Positions 1-8,700 of a stretch of DNA of 41,218 nt are shown here, piece after piece. The notes under the pieces are model-generated. The model had not been told where the DNA came from. It worked only from the letters and a program-made list of their open reading frames with translations, and ran no database searches. Positions within the stretch are counted from its first letter, which is position 1. Each line of letters opens with the position of its first letter. Both the position numbers and the translations under genes were made by a program. This stretch comes from CAZOAR01 sp964577985 (lineage in GTDB: Bacteria > Gemmatimonadota > CAZMKB01 > CAZNLH01): assembly GCA_964577985.1 (NCBI GenBank), contig CAZOAR010000024.1, forward strand, positions 1 through 41,218, given 5' to 3'.

Positions 1-55
1 CACGCCGCGCTTCGGGCCCGGACGCCACGCCTCGCGGCGCCCCCCGCCGTTCTGA

Positions 56-2035
56 ATGCGGCAGATAATGAAGAAGAATAGCCCGGGGAGCTTTCCTGTC
101 ATACTGCTTGTTTCGTTTCTTCTGCTCCGCTGCCCGGTAGCTCTCGATGCCGCGGCTGGGCCGGAATTGCAATTGCCGGGGGTACTCCTCTCCGGAGTAG
201 CATTTGACGCGAAGATCATTCCTCCCTCGGATTCCGGAAGAGATTCGATCGCGTATTCACTGAAGATTCATACAGTTGACGGGAGAGAAGGACACGCGGC
301 CAGGGCTCCCAGCAAGATCTACCATGGTTTTTTGTCAGCAGGGAAACCCGTCGCGGTTGAAAATGTTGTCCTTGATGATGGAAACACTGCGCGGTTTTTT
401 CTTGAGATAGACGACGCCCCTGTGGAAGTCGAGAGGGACATCCTTCCCGGATGGGTATCTATCCTCCCACCTTTCTTAGCAATTCTTCTCGCAATCATGT
501 TGCGTCAAGTTCTCCTCTCCCTTTTCCTCGGCATATGGCTGGGCACATCTTTTCTCTACAATCTCAACCCGTGGACATCTTTTTTTCGATCCGTGGACAC
601 TATTATTGTCGACGCGCTCGTCGATCGATCTCATATAGAGATTATCCTGTTCAGTCTGATGCTCGGAGGAATGATCGGGTTGATCACGAGAAATGGCGGG
701 ACGGCCGGGATAATCGAGCGGATGAAGTCTATTTCTACCAGTGCACGCCGTGGACAACTGGCCACATGGGCTATGGGAATACTCGTGTTCTTTGACGATT
801 ACGCAAACACACTTATCGTGGGAAACACGATGAGACCAATAACCGACAGGTTGAGAATATCACGCGAGAAACTTTCCTACATTGTCGACGCGACGGCGGC
901 CCCGGTCTCGAGCCTCGCCGTCATTTCCACGTGGATTGGATTTGAGGTCGGGCTCATAAGTGACGCTTTCGCGTCCCTCCACCTCAATGTAGATCCATAC
1001 CTTATGTTCCTTGAGACCATCCCATATCGCTTCTATCCCATTTTATCTATCTTGTTTGTCCTGATTATTGGTTTGACGGGAAGGGATTTCGGCCCGATGC
1101 TGCGGGCGGAAAGACGATCCCGCTCATCAGGTAAGCTGATAAGAGATGGATCTGTTCCGCTGTCAAACTTCGAAGCAGAAATGACGGCGCCACCGGATGG
1201 AGTACCGCTGAGATGGGTAAATGCGGTACTCCCCATAGCGGTAGTGATCCTGGCAACAGCCGTCGGGCTCTGGGTCAGCGGAAGTACTGCTGTGGCATCT
1301 GACGGGCTCAACCCCGACCTCCTGTCCTTGAGGCAGATTATTACCGAGGCCAACACGTTTGACGTGCTGATATGGGCTTCAACTCTAGGCGTCCTGACGG
1401 CCATGATGTTGTCTTTGCTTCAGAAGATCCTGCCAATCTCGGGAGTATTCGAGGCGTGGGTGGGAGGAATAAAGTCCATGATGATGGCTATGATTGTTCT
1501 CGTTCTGGCCTGGTCGATAGGCCGGGTTTGCGAGGAAATCGGAACAGCGAGCTATGTGATAAGCGTCTCCAGAGGACTGTTTTCTCCCAGGCTTTTGCCC
1601 GCTCTCACGTTCATAATCTCGGCGGTGATCAGTTTCTCCACCGGCACCTCCTGGGCCACCATGGCGATAGTCATTCCGATAGTAACACCTCTCTCTTTCA
1701 ACATGAGTGGCGCTGCCGGTTTTGCCGCGCAGGAGGTTCATCTCAATCTGGTCGGAACGCTTTCGGGCGTCCTCGCAGGTTCAATATTCGGAGACCATTG
1801 CTCGCCCATCTCCGACACGACGATCATGTCCTCCATGGCGTCATCGGTGGATCACGTGGATCACGTCAGAACTCAGCTTCCATACGCCCTGCTCGTGGGA
1901 TGTGTGGGAGTGCTGGTCGGGGACATCCCCAGCGGTTATGGACTCAATCCATTTGTATCCCTGGCGCTGGGAACGACCGCGCTGATCCTGTTTCTGCGAT
2001 ACTTCGGGAAGAAGGTTGAAACAGAGCAGGAATAG
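56..2035 (+). CDS. NhaC-family Na+/H+ antiporter with an N-terminal exported domain
   Basis: A multi-pass inner-membrane protein of the NhaC antiporter family, expected to exchange Na+ (or another small ion) for protons. The family core is clear: FFDDYAN at about residues 245-251, then a VGNTMRP stretch, SREKLSYIVDATAAPV and STWIGFEVG, and a late GTSWATM and GDHCSPISDTT region. It is longer than a typical NhaC (about 460-520 aa) because residues 1-30 look like a signal peptide and about 35-130 form a beta-rich extracytoplasmic domain before the first core helix. Two in-frame ATGs lie close together (56 and 68) and neither has a clear ribosome site, so the start is uncertain. It converges on the STAS gene and has no obvious link to the minus-strand cluster. 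The family call is firm; the exact ion is not known. Confidence 0.88.
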   Translation: MRQIMKKNSPGSFPVILLVSFLLLRCPVALDAAAGPELQLPGVLLSGVAFDAKIIPPSDSGRDSIAYSLKIHTVDGREGHAARAPSKIYHGFLSAGKPVAVENVVLDDGNTARFFLEIDDAPVEVERDILPGWVSILPPFLAILLAIMLRQVLLSLFLGIWLGTSFLYNLNPWTSFFRSVDTIIVDALVDRSHIEIILFSLMLGGMIGLITRNGGTAGIIERMKSISTSARRGQLATWAMGILVFFDDYANTLIVGNTMRPITDRLRISREKLSYIVDATAAPVSSLAVISTWIGFEVGLISDAFASLHLNVDPYLMFLETIPYRFYPILSILFVLIIGLTGRDFGPMLRAERRSRSSGKLIRDGSVPLSNFEAEMTAPPDGVPLRWVNAVLPIAVVILATAVGLWVSGSTAVASDGLNPDLLSLRQIITEANTFDVLIWASTLGVLTAMMLSLLQKILPISGVFEAWVGGIKSMMMAMIVLVLAWSIGRVCEEIGTASYVISVSRGLFSPRLLPALTFIISAVISFSTGTSWATMAIVIPIVTPLSFNMSGAAGFAAQEVHLNLVGTLSGVLAGSIFGDHCSPISDTTIMSSMASSVDHVDHVRTQLPYALLVGCVGVLVGDIPSGYGLNPFVSLALGTTALILFLRYFGKKVETEQE

Positions 2036-2121
2036 CGTTGAGTCTTGACCCTGACTGCCTTGCATGGCTGCGTCCGGGTTCCAGGCGGAGGGGAAAGGAT
2101 TAGGCGGTTCGTGTCAGGTTG

Positions 2122-2778
2122 TCAACGATTTCGCGAAAACAGTACCCTCTTCTTCATCTTATTAAGATCCAGACGCCTCAGGACCAGATAGACCTGAGCA
2201 ACGCCCGTTTTAACGTTTCCGAAGCGATCCGACTGCAACTGCTTCTTAATATCACGAGCGCCGTACTCCGGGTTCCTCCTGACAACTCTCCGGATCTTGT
2301 CCTCCAGTGAGAGCGCCTTTTCGTCAACGGCAGGCCTTGAGACAGAAACGTTCGTGAGTCCCTCGGTAACAGCAGAGCCAGGATCTACAGCACCTCCCAG
2401 CGGGAGCTCTCCCTGATCGGTGTTTCTCTCGAAATCGCTCTCGGCCTCTGCGATAGAGTCGTATGACTTTAATATTCTGTGGAATTCCAGGAGTTCGAAC
2501 ACTTCGAAAACATCGGGTGACATTTTTGCGAGCTTGATATCGCCGCCCTTACGGCGGATTGTCTTGATCTCGGAGATAAAGATCCCCCACCCTGCACTGC
2601 TTATGTAATCGACATCCTCGAGATCTATAATAAAGCGAATGATATCTTTCTTGAGGAGTTCCTCGAGCGTTCTGTCCAATTCCTGGGAGGTCGTGGTATC
2701 CACGTACCCCCCGACTTTTATCAGAAAAGTGTCGGGCGAGAGGTCTACCTTGTCTATCGATACCTGAATGCCCTCCAT
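2122..2778 (-). CDS. STAS-domain anti-sigma-factor antagonist with C-terminal helix-turn-helix
   Basis: A 218-aa cytoplasmic protein. Residues 1-110 are a STAS domain of the RsbV/SpoIIAA type: strand-helix pattern, then YISSAGWG with Ser61 at the position phosphorylated in SpoIIAA (Ser58), followed by RRKGGDI. After a charged, variable linker, residues 156-218 form a winged-HTH-like region (SLEDK, YGARDIKKQL, VYLVLRRLDL) that aligns with the second HTH of the kinase/phosphatase at 5708-8782. The ATG at 2778 is preferred over an upstream in-frame ATG at 2805 because GGAGG lies six bases before it. A sigma-54-type promoter lies upstream at 2925-2939. By family knowledge the unphosphorylated form would bind a partner; the attached HTH suggests direct action on DNA or partner recruitment, which is inference. 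Confidence 0.85.
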   Translation of the reverse strand: MEGIQVSIDKVDLSPDTFLIKVGGYVDTTTSQELDRTLEELLKKDIIRFIIDLEDVDYISSAGWGIFISEIKTIRRKGGDIKLAKMSPDVFEVFELLEFHRILKSYDSIAEAESDFERNTDQGELPLGGAVDPGSAVTEGLTNVSVSRPAVDEKALSLEDKIRRVVRRNPEYGARDIKKQLQSDRFGNVKTGVAQVYLVLRRLDLNKMKKRVLFSRNR

Positions 2779-2924
2779 AAGATTCCTCCATTCAAAGTGT
2801 GACACGCTCTACTGGAAATTGTACACCAGACCCGCAAGAATGTCAAGATTAAAGGGGCGATCAGCATGTATCCTTGTCGCAGAGCGCCTTGAAACGTCAC
2901 TGCGACACCGTTGTTCATAGGTTA

Positions 2925-2939
2925 GCAAATTATATGCCA
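2925..2939 (-). promoter_or_regulatory. Sigma-54 (-24/-12) promoter of the STAS-HTH gene
   Basis: On the minus strand this reads CTGGCATATAATTTGCT. The -24 GG and -12 GC are separated by exactly ten bases, as RpoN holoenzyme requires, and both elements fit the consensus except T for C at the end of TGGCAC. The start codon at 2778 lies roughly 135 bases downstream of the expected transcription start. The site is intergenic, beyond the stop of the DUF362 gene, so it would let the STAS gene be transcribed separately from the operon upstream. Confidence 0.72.
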
Positions 2940-3019
2940 GCATGCGTACATCCTGTGCTAAGGGCAAACGATGTGAGTGGATGCGGGAGGATACGGCCCC
3001 GGCTATACACCGGGAAGCA

Positions 3020-4111
3020 TCAATAGGAGAGAAATAGTTTTCCCCATTTTGTTTGCAGGGCACTCTTAACTCTTCTTCTTCCGACAAAGGGGTACCAGTA
3101 GACATCATGGTACAGCCAGGAGGCAAGGTAGGACCATGGGGTGATGGCGGAGCGGAGGAGTGCCTTCTCAAGAGGCTTAAGAGCACCGTGGTAGATCAGA
3201 TGCTGACCTCGGCTGGCCAGCGTGCTGCTCTTTCCGTCAAACTTGAAATTGATACCAGAGATGTCGTCACCCAGGATTTCTATTTCATCGGGTCTGCCCA
3301 CACCAAGCCCTTTCTCGTGAGCAATCCTTATGAAGGATAGAGACATTGGATCGATACCCATCATCTTCGCGGCAATAGCGTCAATGGCAACCGGGTCGCT
3401 GCTGGCAAGAATGCAATCCGTTTCATGAAACCGCATGGCCCTCGGCCCGGGCCCGTCGCCGGAAAAAGTGCCGTCCATCACCGCCAGGATCCCTGAGTGG
3501 ATTTCCTTCTGTATAGTCAGGAGGTCGACCAGCGTCTCATGTATGACCGAATGAGTCCAGTGCCTCTTTTCGTGCAGGAGCCCACCGAAAGCGTTCTTCA
3601 TGGCACCAGTAATAGTCGTGAAGACGTGTGTTTTCATTGTCGGAAGATGAATGATGGAGCCCCCGATGAATCGCGCGGGGATGTAGATACCTTCCGGGAA
3701 AACGTCATTCAGGACGAGCATCTCTCCCCGTGGGATGTATCTTACCCATTCCTCCCCTTCATACAGGTGGACATTCTTTAACCCGTGTTTGTCGACCAGC
3801 ACTGCCTTGTGCTTGTTCTTTATCTCCCCCCGTTTCGCACTTACGACGACAGTGCGGTTGTGGCAGCCATACAGTCGTTCCTTGTCGAATCCATCCTGAA
3901 GGAGAGTCCTGATCACTCCATCCAGCTGCCATGGAGTGGTCGAACAGCCTGGATAGAATTTGGCCCATGAGATGTTTATCTTGAGAGCGATGTCGCTTTC
4001 CGGCGGAAGATGGTCTTGATAGTTTATGAGATGCAACAACCTGCTGTAGTCCTCCAGGACCGTCTCCGGCCTTGTCATCAGAACTGCCACACTGGCTCTT
4101 CCTGAACTCAT
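3020..4111 (-). CDS. DUF362-domain protein
   Basis: A 363-aa soluble protein spanning a complete DUF362 domain. Family hallmarks seen are KINISWAKFYPG near the N-terminus, LPTMKTHVFTTITGAMKNAFGG in the middle, then DGTFSGDGPGP and SSDPVAIDAIAAKMMGIDP. The biochemical role of DUF362 is not established; some members carry ferredoxin-like clusters, but no CxxCxxC cluster motif is seen here. The ATG at 4111 is chosen over one 16 codons upstream because AGAAAGGAAG precedes it at a suitable distance. It lies 114 bases after the UbiA-family gene in the same direction and probably forms the tail of that operon. No function should be assumed beyond association with surface-glycan genes. Confidence 0.85.
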   Translation of the reverse strand: MSSGRASVAVLMTRPETVLEDYSRLLHLINYQDHLPPESDIALKINISWAKFYPGCSTTPWQLDGVIRTLLQDGFDKERLYGCHNRTVVVSAKRGEIKNKHKAVLVDKHGLKNVHLYEGEEWVRYIPRGEMLVLNDVFPEGIYIPARFIGGSIIHLPTMKTHVFTTITGAMKNAFGGLLHEKRHWTHSVIHETLVDLLTIQKEIHSGILAVMDGTFSGDGPGPRAMRFHETDCILASSDPVAIDAIAAKMMGIDPMSLSFIRIAHEKGLGVGRPDEIEILGDDISGINFKFDGKSSTLASRGQHLIYHGALKPLEKALLRSAITPWSYLASWLYHDVYWYPFVGRRRVKSALQTKWGKLFLSY

Positions 4112-4225
4112 GCTTATCGGCTTCCTTTCTGTGCCCCGTAAGTCCGCTGCGTGATACACACCTGTCCCGGAGCGCGTCCCACGACACCCATCTCGCAGGG
4201 AGCATCTATCGAGTCTTAATATTGC

Positions 4226-5098
4226 TCAAGGATAATAGATAATAAAAGAGGCGGTCACTATCCAGATAATAATATTGATTATCAGCGGAATATCCGTAAG
4301 AAGGTGGGCCGCCGGGTCACCCCCGCCTTTCTTCTGGTGAACGAGATAAAGGTAACGGAACACACCATAGAGAACAAATGGCACCGTATAAATAAGGCTC
4401 CGGGTGTCAAATTTCGCTATCGTCTCGTCAGACATTGTGTAAAGAGCGTATGAGATGACGGTCGACGCTGTAACAACGGAGATCATCTGATCAAGAAAAG
4501 TCGTACTGTATTCCCCAAGAATCCTGCGATGATCGATGGCAAATACCTCAAGAACAACTATCTCATGCCGTCTTTTGGAAAAGGCGAGAAAGAGTGCGAG
4601 GAGTATGGTGCAGATAATAAGCCAGGACGAGACCGAGACGTTGATAACGAGTGCTCCCGCGAAAACCCTCAGGACAAATCCGGCACTGATAGCAAACGCG
4701 TCCAGGAGAACTATATCCTTCAGCTTTATCGAATATGCCAGGTTGAGTAGAAAGTATGCGGCGAGCGTCATGATCAGGGAGCGTGACACAAAGGAGGCTG
4801 CCGCGAGTGTCAGGATGAGCAAAGGGATTGCAACCGAGAGCGCAGACCTTGAGTCAAGCCTGCCTGAAGCTATGGGCCTCTCTTTCTTGGTGGGATGGAG
4901 CCGGTCCTTTTCGAGGTCACACGTATCGTTGATGATATAGACTACGCCTGACACAGCGCAGAAAAAGAAGAAAGCCAGCGTCACCCGGAACACCATCACC
5001 GGATCGAACACGTTCCTGGAGAAGATCAATGCAGTAAATACGAAACAGTTCTTGATCCACTGTCTGGGACGCATCGATTCTATGAAATCAACGATCAC
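4226..5098 (-). CDS. UbiA-family prenyltransferase, probable decaprenyl-phosphate phosphoribosyltransferase
   Basis: A 290-aa polytopic membrane enzyme of the UbiA superfamily. The first Asp-rich motif is NDTCDLEKDRLHPTKKERP at residues 57-75, the form seen in the subfamily of Rv3806c, which transfers phosphoribose from PRPP to polyprenyl phosphate. The opening, with SMRPRQWIKN, is also typical of that subfamily. A second polar loop, FSKRRHEIV, lies near residue 175. The start overlaps the stop of the GmhA-like gene by four bases, so the two are translationally coupled. A polyprenyl-phosphate-sugar made here could feed membrane (GT-C) glycosyltransferases such as those at 37269 and 38908; that link is inference. 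No homologues of the downstream mycobacterial epimerase genes are visible. Substrate specificity is uncertain. Confidence 0.85.
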   Translation of the reverse strand: MIVDFIESMRPRQWIKNCFVFTALIFSRNVFDPVMVFRVTLAFFFFCAVSGVVYIINDTCDLEKDRLHPTKKERPIASGRLDSRSALSVAIPLLILTLAAASFVSRSLIMTLAAYFLLNLAYSIKLKDIVLLDAFAISAGFVLRVFAGALVINVSVSSWLIICTILLALFLAFSKRRHEIVVLEVFAIDHRRILGEYSTTFLDQMISVVTASTVISYALYTMSDETIAKFDTRSLIYTVPFVLYGVFRYLYLVHQKKGGGDPAAHLLTDIPLIINIIIWIVTASFIIYYP

Positions 5099-5694
5099 TC
5101 GCGGCCCCGGTCGGATGCGATCGCTTCAAGACATTCACAGATTACATGGACAAGAGCTATGTGAGCTTCCTGCACGCGGCATGTCCTTGTTGATGGTGCG
5201 CGCAGGGCAACATCTGCAATCCTGAACAGCGTGTTGTCTCCCTCACTGACAAAGGCGATGACTCCTATTCCCTTTTCTCTTGCCTTCATCGCCCCTTCGA
5301 CAACATTCTTCGACTCCCCGCTGGTACTGAAGCAGACGACCAGGTCACCCTCCTGCGCCAGCGCGTCAATCTGTCGAGAGAAGATCTCCCCGAAGCCAAA
5401 GTCGTTGCCTACCGCAGTGATAAGAGATGTACTTGCATTCAGACAGATAAAAGGGAGCGGTTTCCTCTCCACCTCGAATCGTCCTGTCAACTCGGCAGCC
5501 ATATGCTCCGAGTCGGAAGCGCTGCCCCCGTTCCCCATCAAAAGGACCTTTCCACCCTCATCGAGGCAGGTCTGAAGCATGTCAACGGCCTCTATGATAG
5601 GAGCTGATGTCACTGAACTCTCAATAGATGCACTGACAGCGGCACTCTCCCTGAGAGAGGCATCTATTATGTCTATCAAGCTCTTTTTCCTCAT
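5095..5694 (-). CDS. gmhA: SIS-domain phosphoheptose isomerase (GmhA-like)
   Basis: A 199-aa cytoplasmic SIS-domain protein close in length and motifs to GmhA, which converts sedoheptulose 7-phosphate to D-glycero-D-manno-heptose 7-phosphate, the first step toward ADP- or GDP-heptose. Seen in the sequence: GNGGSASDSEHMAAELTGRF (54-73; Glu68 matches the catalytic glutamate region), VGNDFGF (95-101), STSGESKNV (123-131), and QEAHIALVH (175-183), the family's C-terminal histidine region. It starts 13 bases after the kinase/phosphatase stop and overlaps the UbiA-family gene by four bases. No other heptose-pathway enzyme is present in the window, so the sugar made could differ from canonical LPS heptose. 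Confidence 0.85.
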   Translation of the reverse strand: MRKKSLIDIIDASLRESAAVSASIESSVTSAPIIEAVDMLQTCLDEGGKVLLMGNGGSASDSEHMAAELTGRFEVERKPLPFICLNASTSLITAVGNDFGFGEIFSRQIDALAQEGDLVVCFSTSGESKNVVEGAMKAREKGIGVIAFVSEGDNTLFRIADVALRAPSTRTCRVQEAHIALVHVICECLEAIASDRGRE

Positions 5695-5707
5695 TGGAAT
5701 GTCCTCG

Positions 5708-8700
5708 TCACAACCTCAGAAATCTCATGCGTTCCTCCAGGTCACGCATTGAAGTGACATGGACAATTTTCTTGTCTGCTCCAAACTTGTGATACTCGTT
5801 GAGATGCGCGGTGTTCAGGTTCCAGAGGAATATGTCGCCACCGTTCCTGCGGAAAGTCGATGCTGCGCCACCAAGATCATTCCACATTATCCTGGACCTC
5901 GGGTCAAGAGCAGAACAGTCGAGTACGAGTATCCTTTTGCCCAGCTTCATCGTTCTATCCACCTCTTTCCCTACAAACTGGCCCAATTCCCTCTGGTGGT
6001 GGAAGACGAGAGGAAGAAACCGTACCGCCGGATGGACAGCGTGAGAGGGCAACGTGGCGCCACCAGTCCCGTCATTGCCGGCACTGCCGTGAGAAGATAC
6101 TTCCTTCTGAGCCATCTGCTCGCGAGATGGCCACATAGGGCTCTTTGGCGGGATCCTCTTGAACCCCTTCCTGCCTCTTGAAGTCCCCTCGTTCGGCACC
6201 TTCTTCCTGTCATCTTTCCCCTCGGGGGGCGCCAGGTTAGTCGCCATGACATCTCTAGCGCTTCCTCCATCCCAATCGAGCGCTGGAGGGAGCGTCTTCC
6301 TTCTGTCGGCTCCTTCTCCAGAGTCATCGGCACTATCGTCAGCTTTCATCACTTTGCCATCTATGGACAGGAGAGGAGTCCCAGGTATCTGAAGCTGCTT
6401 CTTCTTCGCGGTCCCCCTCCTGACGTATTCTCTCCGGAGTTCTACGGTGTTGAGGTTCAAACGCTTGAGTTCCTCGTAAATCCTCGCCTCGTGAATGAAG
6501 GTAGATCCATATGGTTCAGAGTTGAGTTCCTGCGAGATTCTCTTCGCGCCGAAATCAGCGTGACACCTTATGATATCCAGTATCTTGGCTCGATCTTCGA
6601 TACTGATATGCCTCTCCGCGACGTCATCTCTGTCCACGCGATTCTTCAAACCGTCCACTCCCTCTTCATCCCACCTCTTCTTGTAGCGGTAATATGTCGA
6701 TGGTGACACCCTCATCCTGCGGCATGCCTCTTTGACGCTGACTCCTTCCTTCTCGACCAGGTTGATCAGTTTAGTCCTGATCTCCAGGAGATGAGAATCG
6801 GCGTGCAGTTTCTCCTGAATAGCCACCAGAGTGATGTCGTCGTTCTGCGGAAACCCACTTGTATAGTCCTGGATCTCTTTCCTGATGTTGTCGACGAACT
6901 CATTGACTGGCCTGTCTGCGTATTTCCTTATGGCTGCCAGAAACCTTTCTTCTCCATACTGCTCCCTGTTCGGGTTCATCGCCTCTGTCAGGCCGTCCGT
7001 ATAGGCTATCAGGAGATCACCCTGTGTCAAGCTGAGGTGGTCAGAGTGTATCGATTCGTCGAAAAGGCGGTCATCCTGCATCGTAATGCCAACGGGGAAC
7101 CCCTCGGGGTTCAGGAAATATGACTTGTTGGTTCTGCCACGATAAAGGATCAACGGGTTGTGTCCGGCGCTCGCGAAATCTATCCTCCTCTTTCTCGAAT
7201 CGAGGATTATGTAGAACATAGTTACGAACATGCCCTTCTTGATATCATCAGATACGAATTTGTTCACCTTTGAGAGAACATCGGATGCCGACCTGTTACC
7301 CCGGGCCTCCAGGCGCAGAGTTGTCCTGATCATCGTCATGACCAGCGACCCTGGCACACCCTTTCCGGACACATCGGCCACGACGAGTCCCAGGGTATCG
7401 GGATCGACCCACACAAAGTCAAAGTAGTCTCCCCCGACCTCCTTGGCGGCACGATAGAAAGATGCGATATCGAAACCCTCCACATTCGGGAACGTGCGCG
7501 GCAGGAGCATATGCTGGATTTCCTGGGCGACCTGAACCTCCTGCTGCAGACGTTCCTTCTCCACCAGGCTTCCCTGCGCCTTACGGAACTTGTAGGCCAT
7601 GTCATTGAATGCCTCGGCGATCTCACCCAGTTCATCGTTTGTGTCAAGGACCAGCGCTTCATCCATGCTCCCCTCACCCATGCCCCGGACCCATGACGCC
7701 AGCCTCTGGAAAGGCTTCATAAGGAGATAAGAGAGGGCGAAAACACCGATATTTCCCAATGAGAGGAGGAGAATGGCGATCCACTTCAACCTGTTCTGAG
7801 CCTCGGAAATCCTTCCGTCAATCTTATCCCGGGTTATAACTATGTAGGCTCTACCGATTGATGAAGCATTGCCGTGGTCATCCGAACCCGCGATCTGGAC
7901 CGGTGTTGAAATCTGAATCAGGTCCTTACCCTTTGGCAGCGTGTAGGAAAGCGCAACGGACTGGGGGTCTGGGGTCTCAACGTAACTCACGCTTCTCGGG
8001 GGAAGGTATCTTGTAAATGTCTTCCGTATATCAGAATGAGCCCAGATCTTGTTATGCTGATCAACGATGAAAGATTCCTCGATCAAAGTATTCTTTTCGA
8101 CAATATTCTTGACCTGGGACGCAAGGATGAGGTCGTTCTCCTGCGAGAGATCTATCCACGCGTTTACTGCAAGGTTGCGGACCGCAGAAACGCCATGTTC
8201 GATAATCTCTTCCTGGACTTCCTCTTCCTGGGTCTTATACAGGTAGCCGAACCCTGTGATCACTATCAGGCTGAACGCAAGCGAAACAAGCGAGGTTGCC
8301 TTTGTCTTGAGGGAAAGCTCCCTCGGAATGACACCGAAGAGCCTGTCCTCTTCCACTGCTTTCCTTTTTGTCAGCCACAGTTCGTTGCCCCTGTTAGTGA
8401 CGTGGTATTCCACCTCATCCATGAGTTTTTTCATCAGAAAGATTCCAAGACCGCCCTTTTTCCCGATCTTCATATATGTTTGAAGATTGGGGTCGCTCGA
8501 CTTCTTGAAATCAAAACTCTTGCCATGATCGATCAGGACAATTGACAGAGCCCTCTGCTTCAGGACGGCCAGCACCTCTATCACGCCGTCAGGAACGTCA
8601 CGGTAGGCATGGCGGATGATATTGGTGCAGCCTTCATCCACCGCCAGCTTGATACTGGATATGTCCTTTGTGTTGAAGCCGATGGAACGGGCTATTTCAG

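Noticed and set aside
2809..3186. 125-codon minus-strand frame overlapping the end of the DUF362 gene
   Set aside because: It overlaps a clear gene in another frame, has no ribosome site or recognisable domain, and runs across the sigma-54-type promoter.
6410..6805. Transposase-like HTH region as a remnant insertion sequence
   Set aside because: It lies inside a single long frame with intact domains on both sides, no DDE catalytic region and no terminal repeats, and a related HTH occurs in the STAS protein. It is a domain of the regulator.
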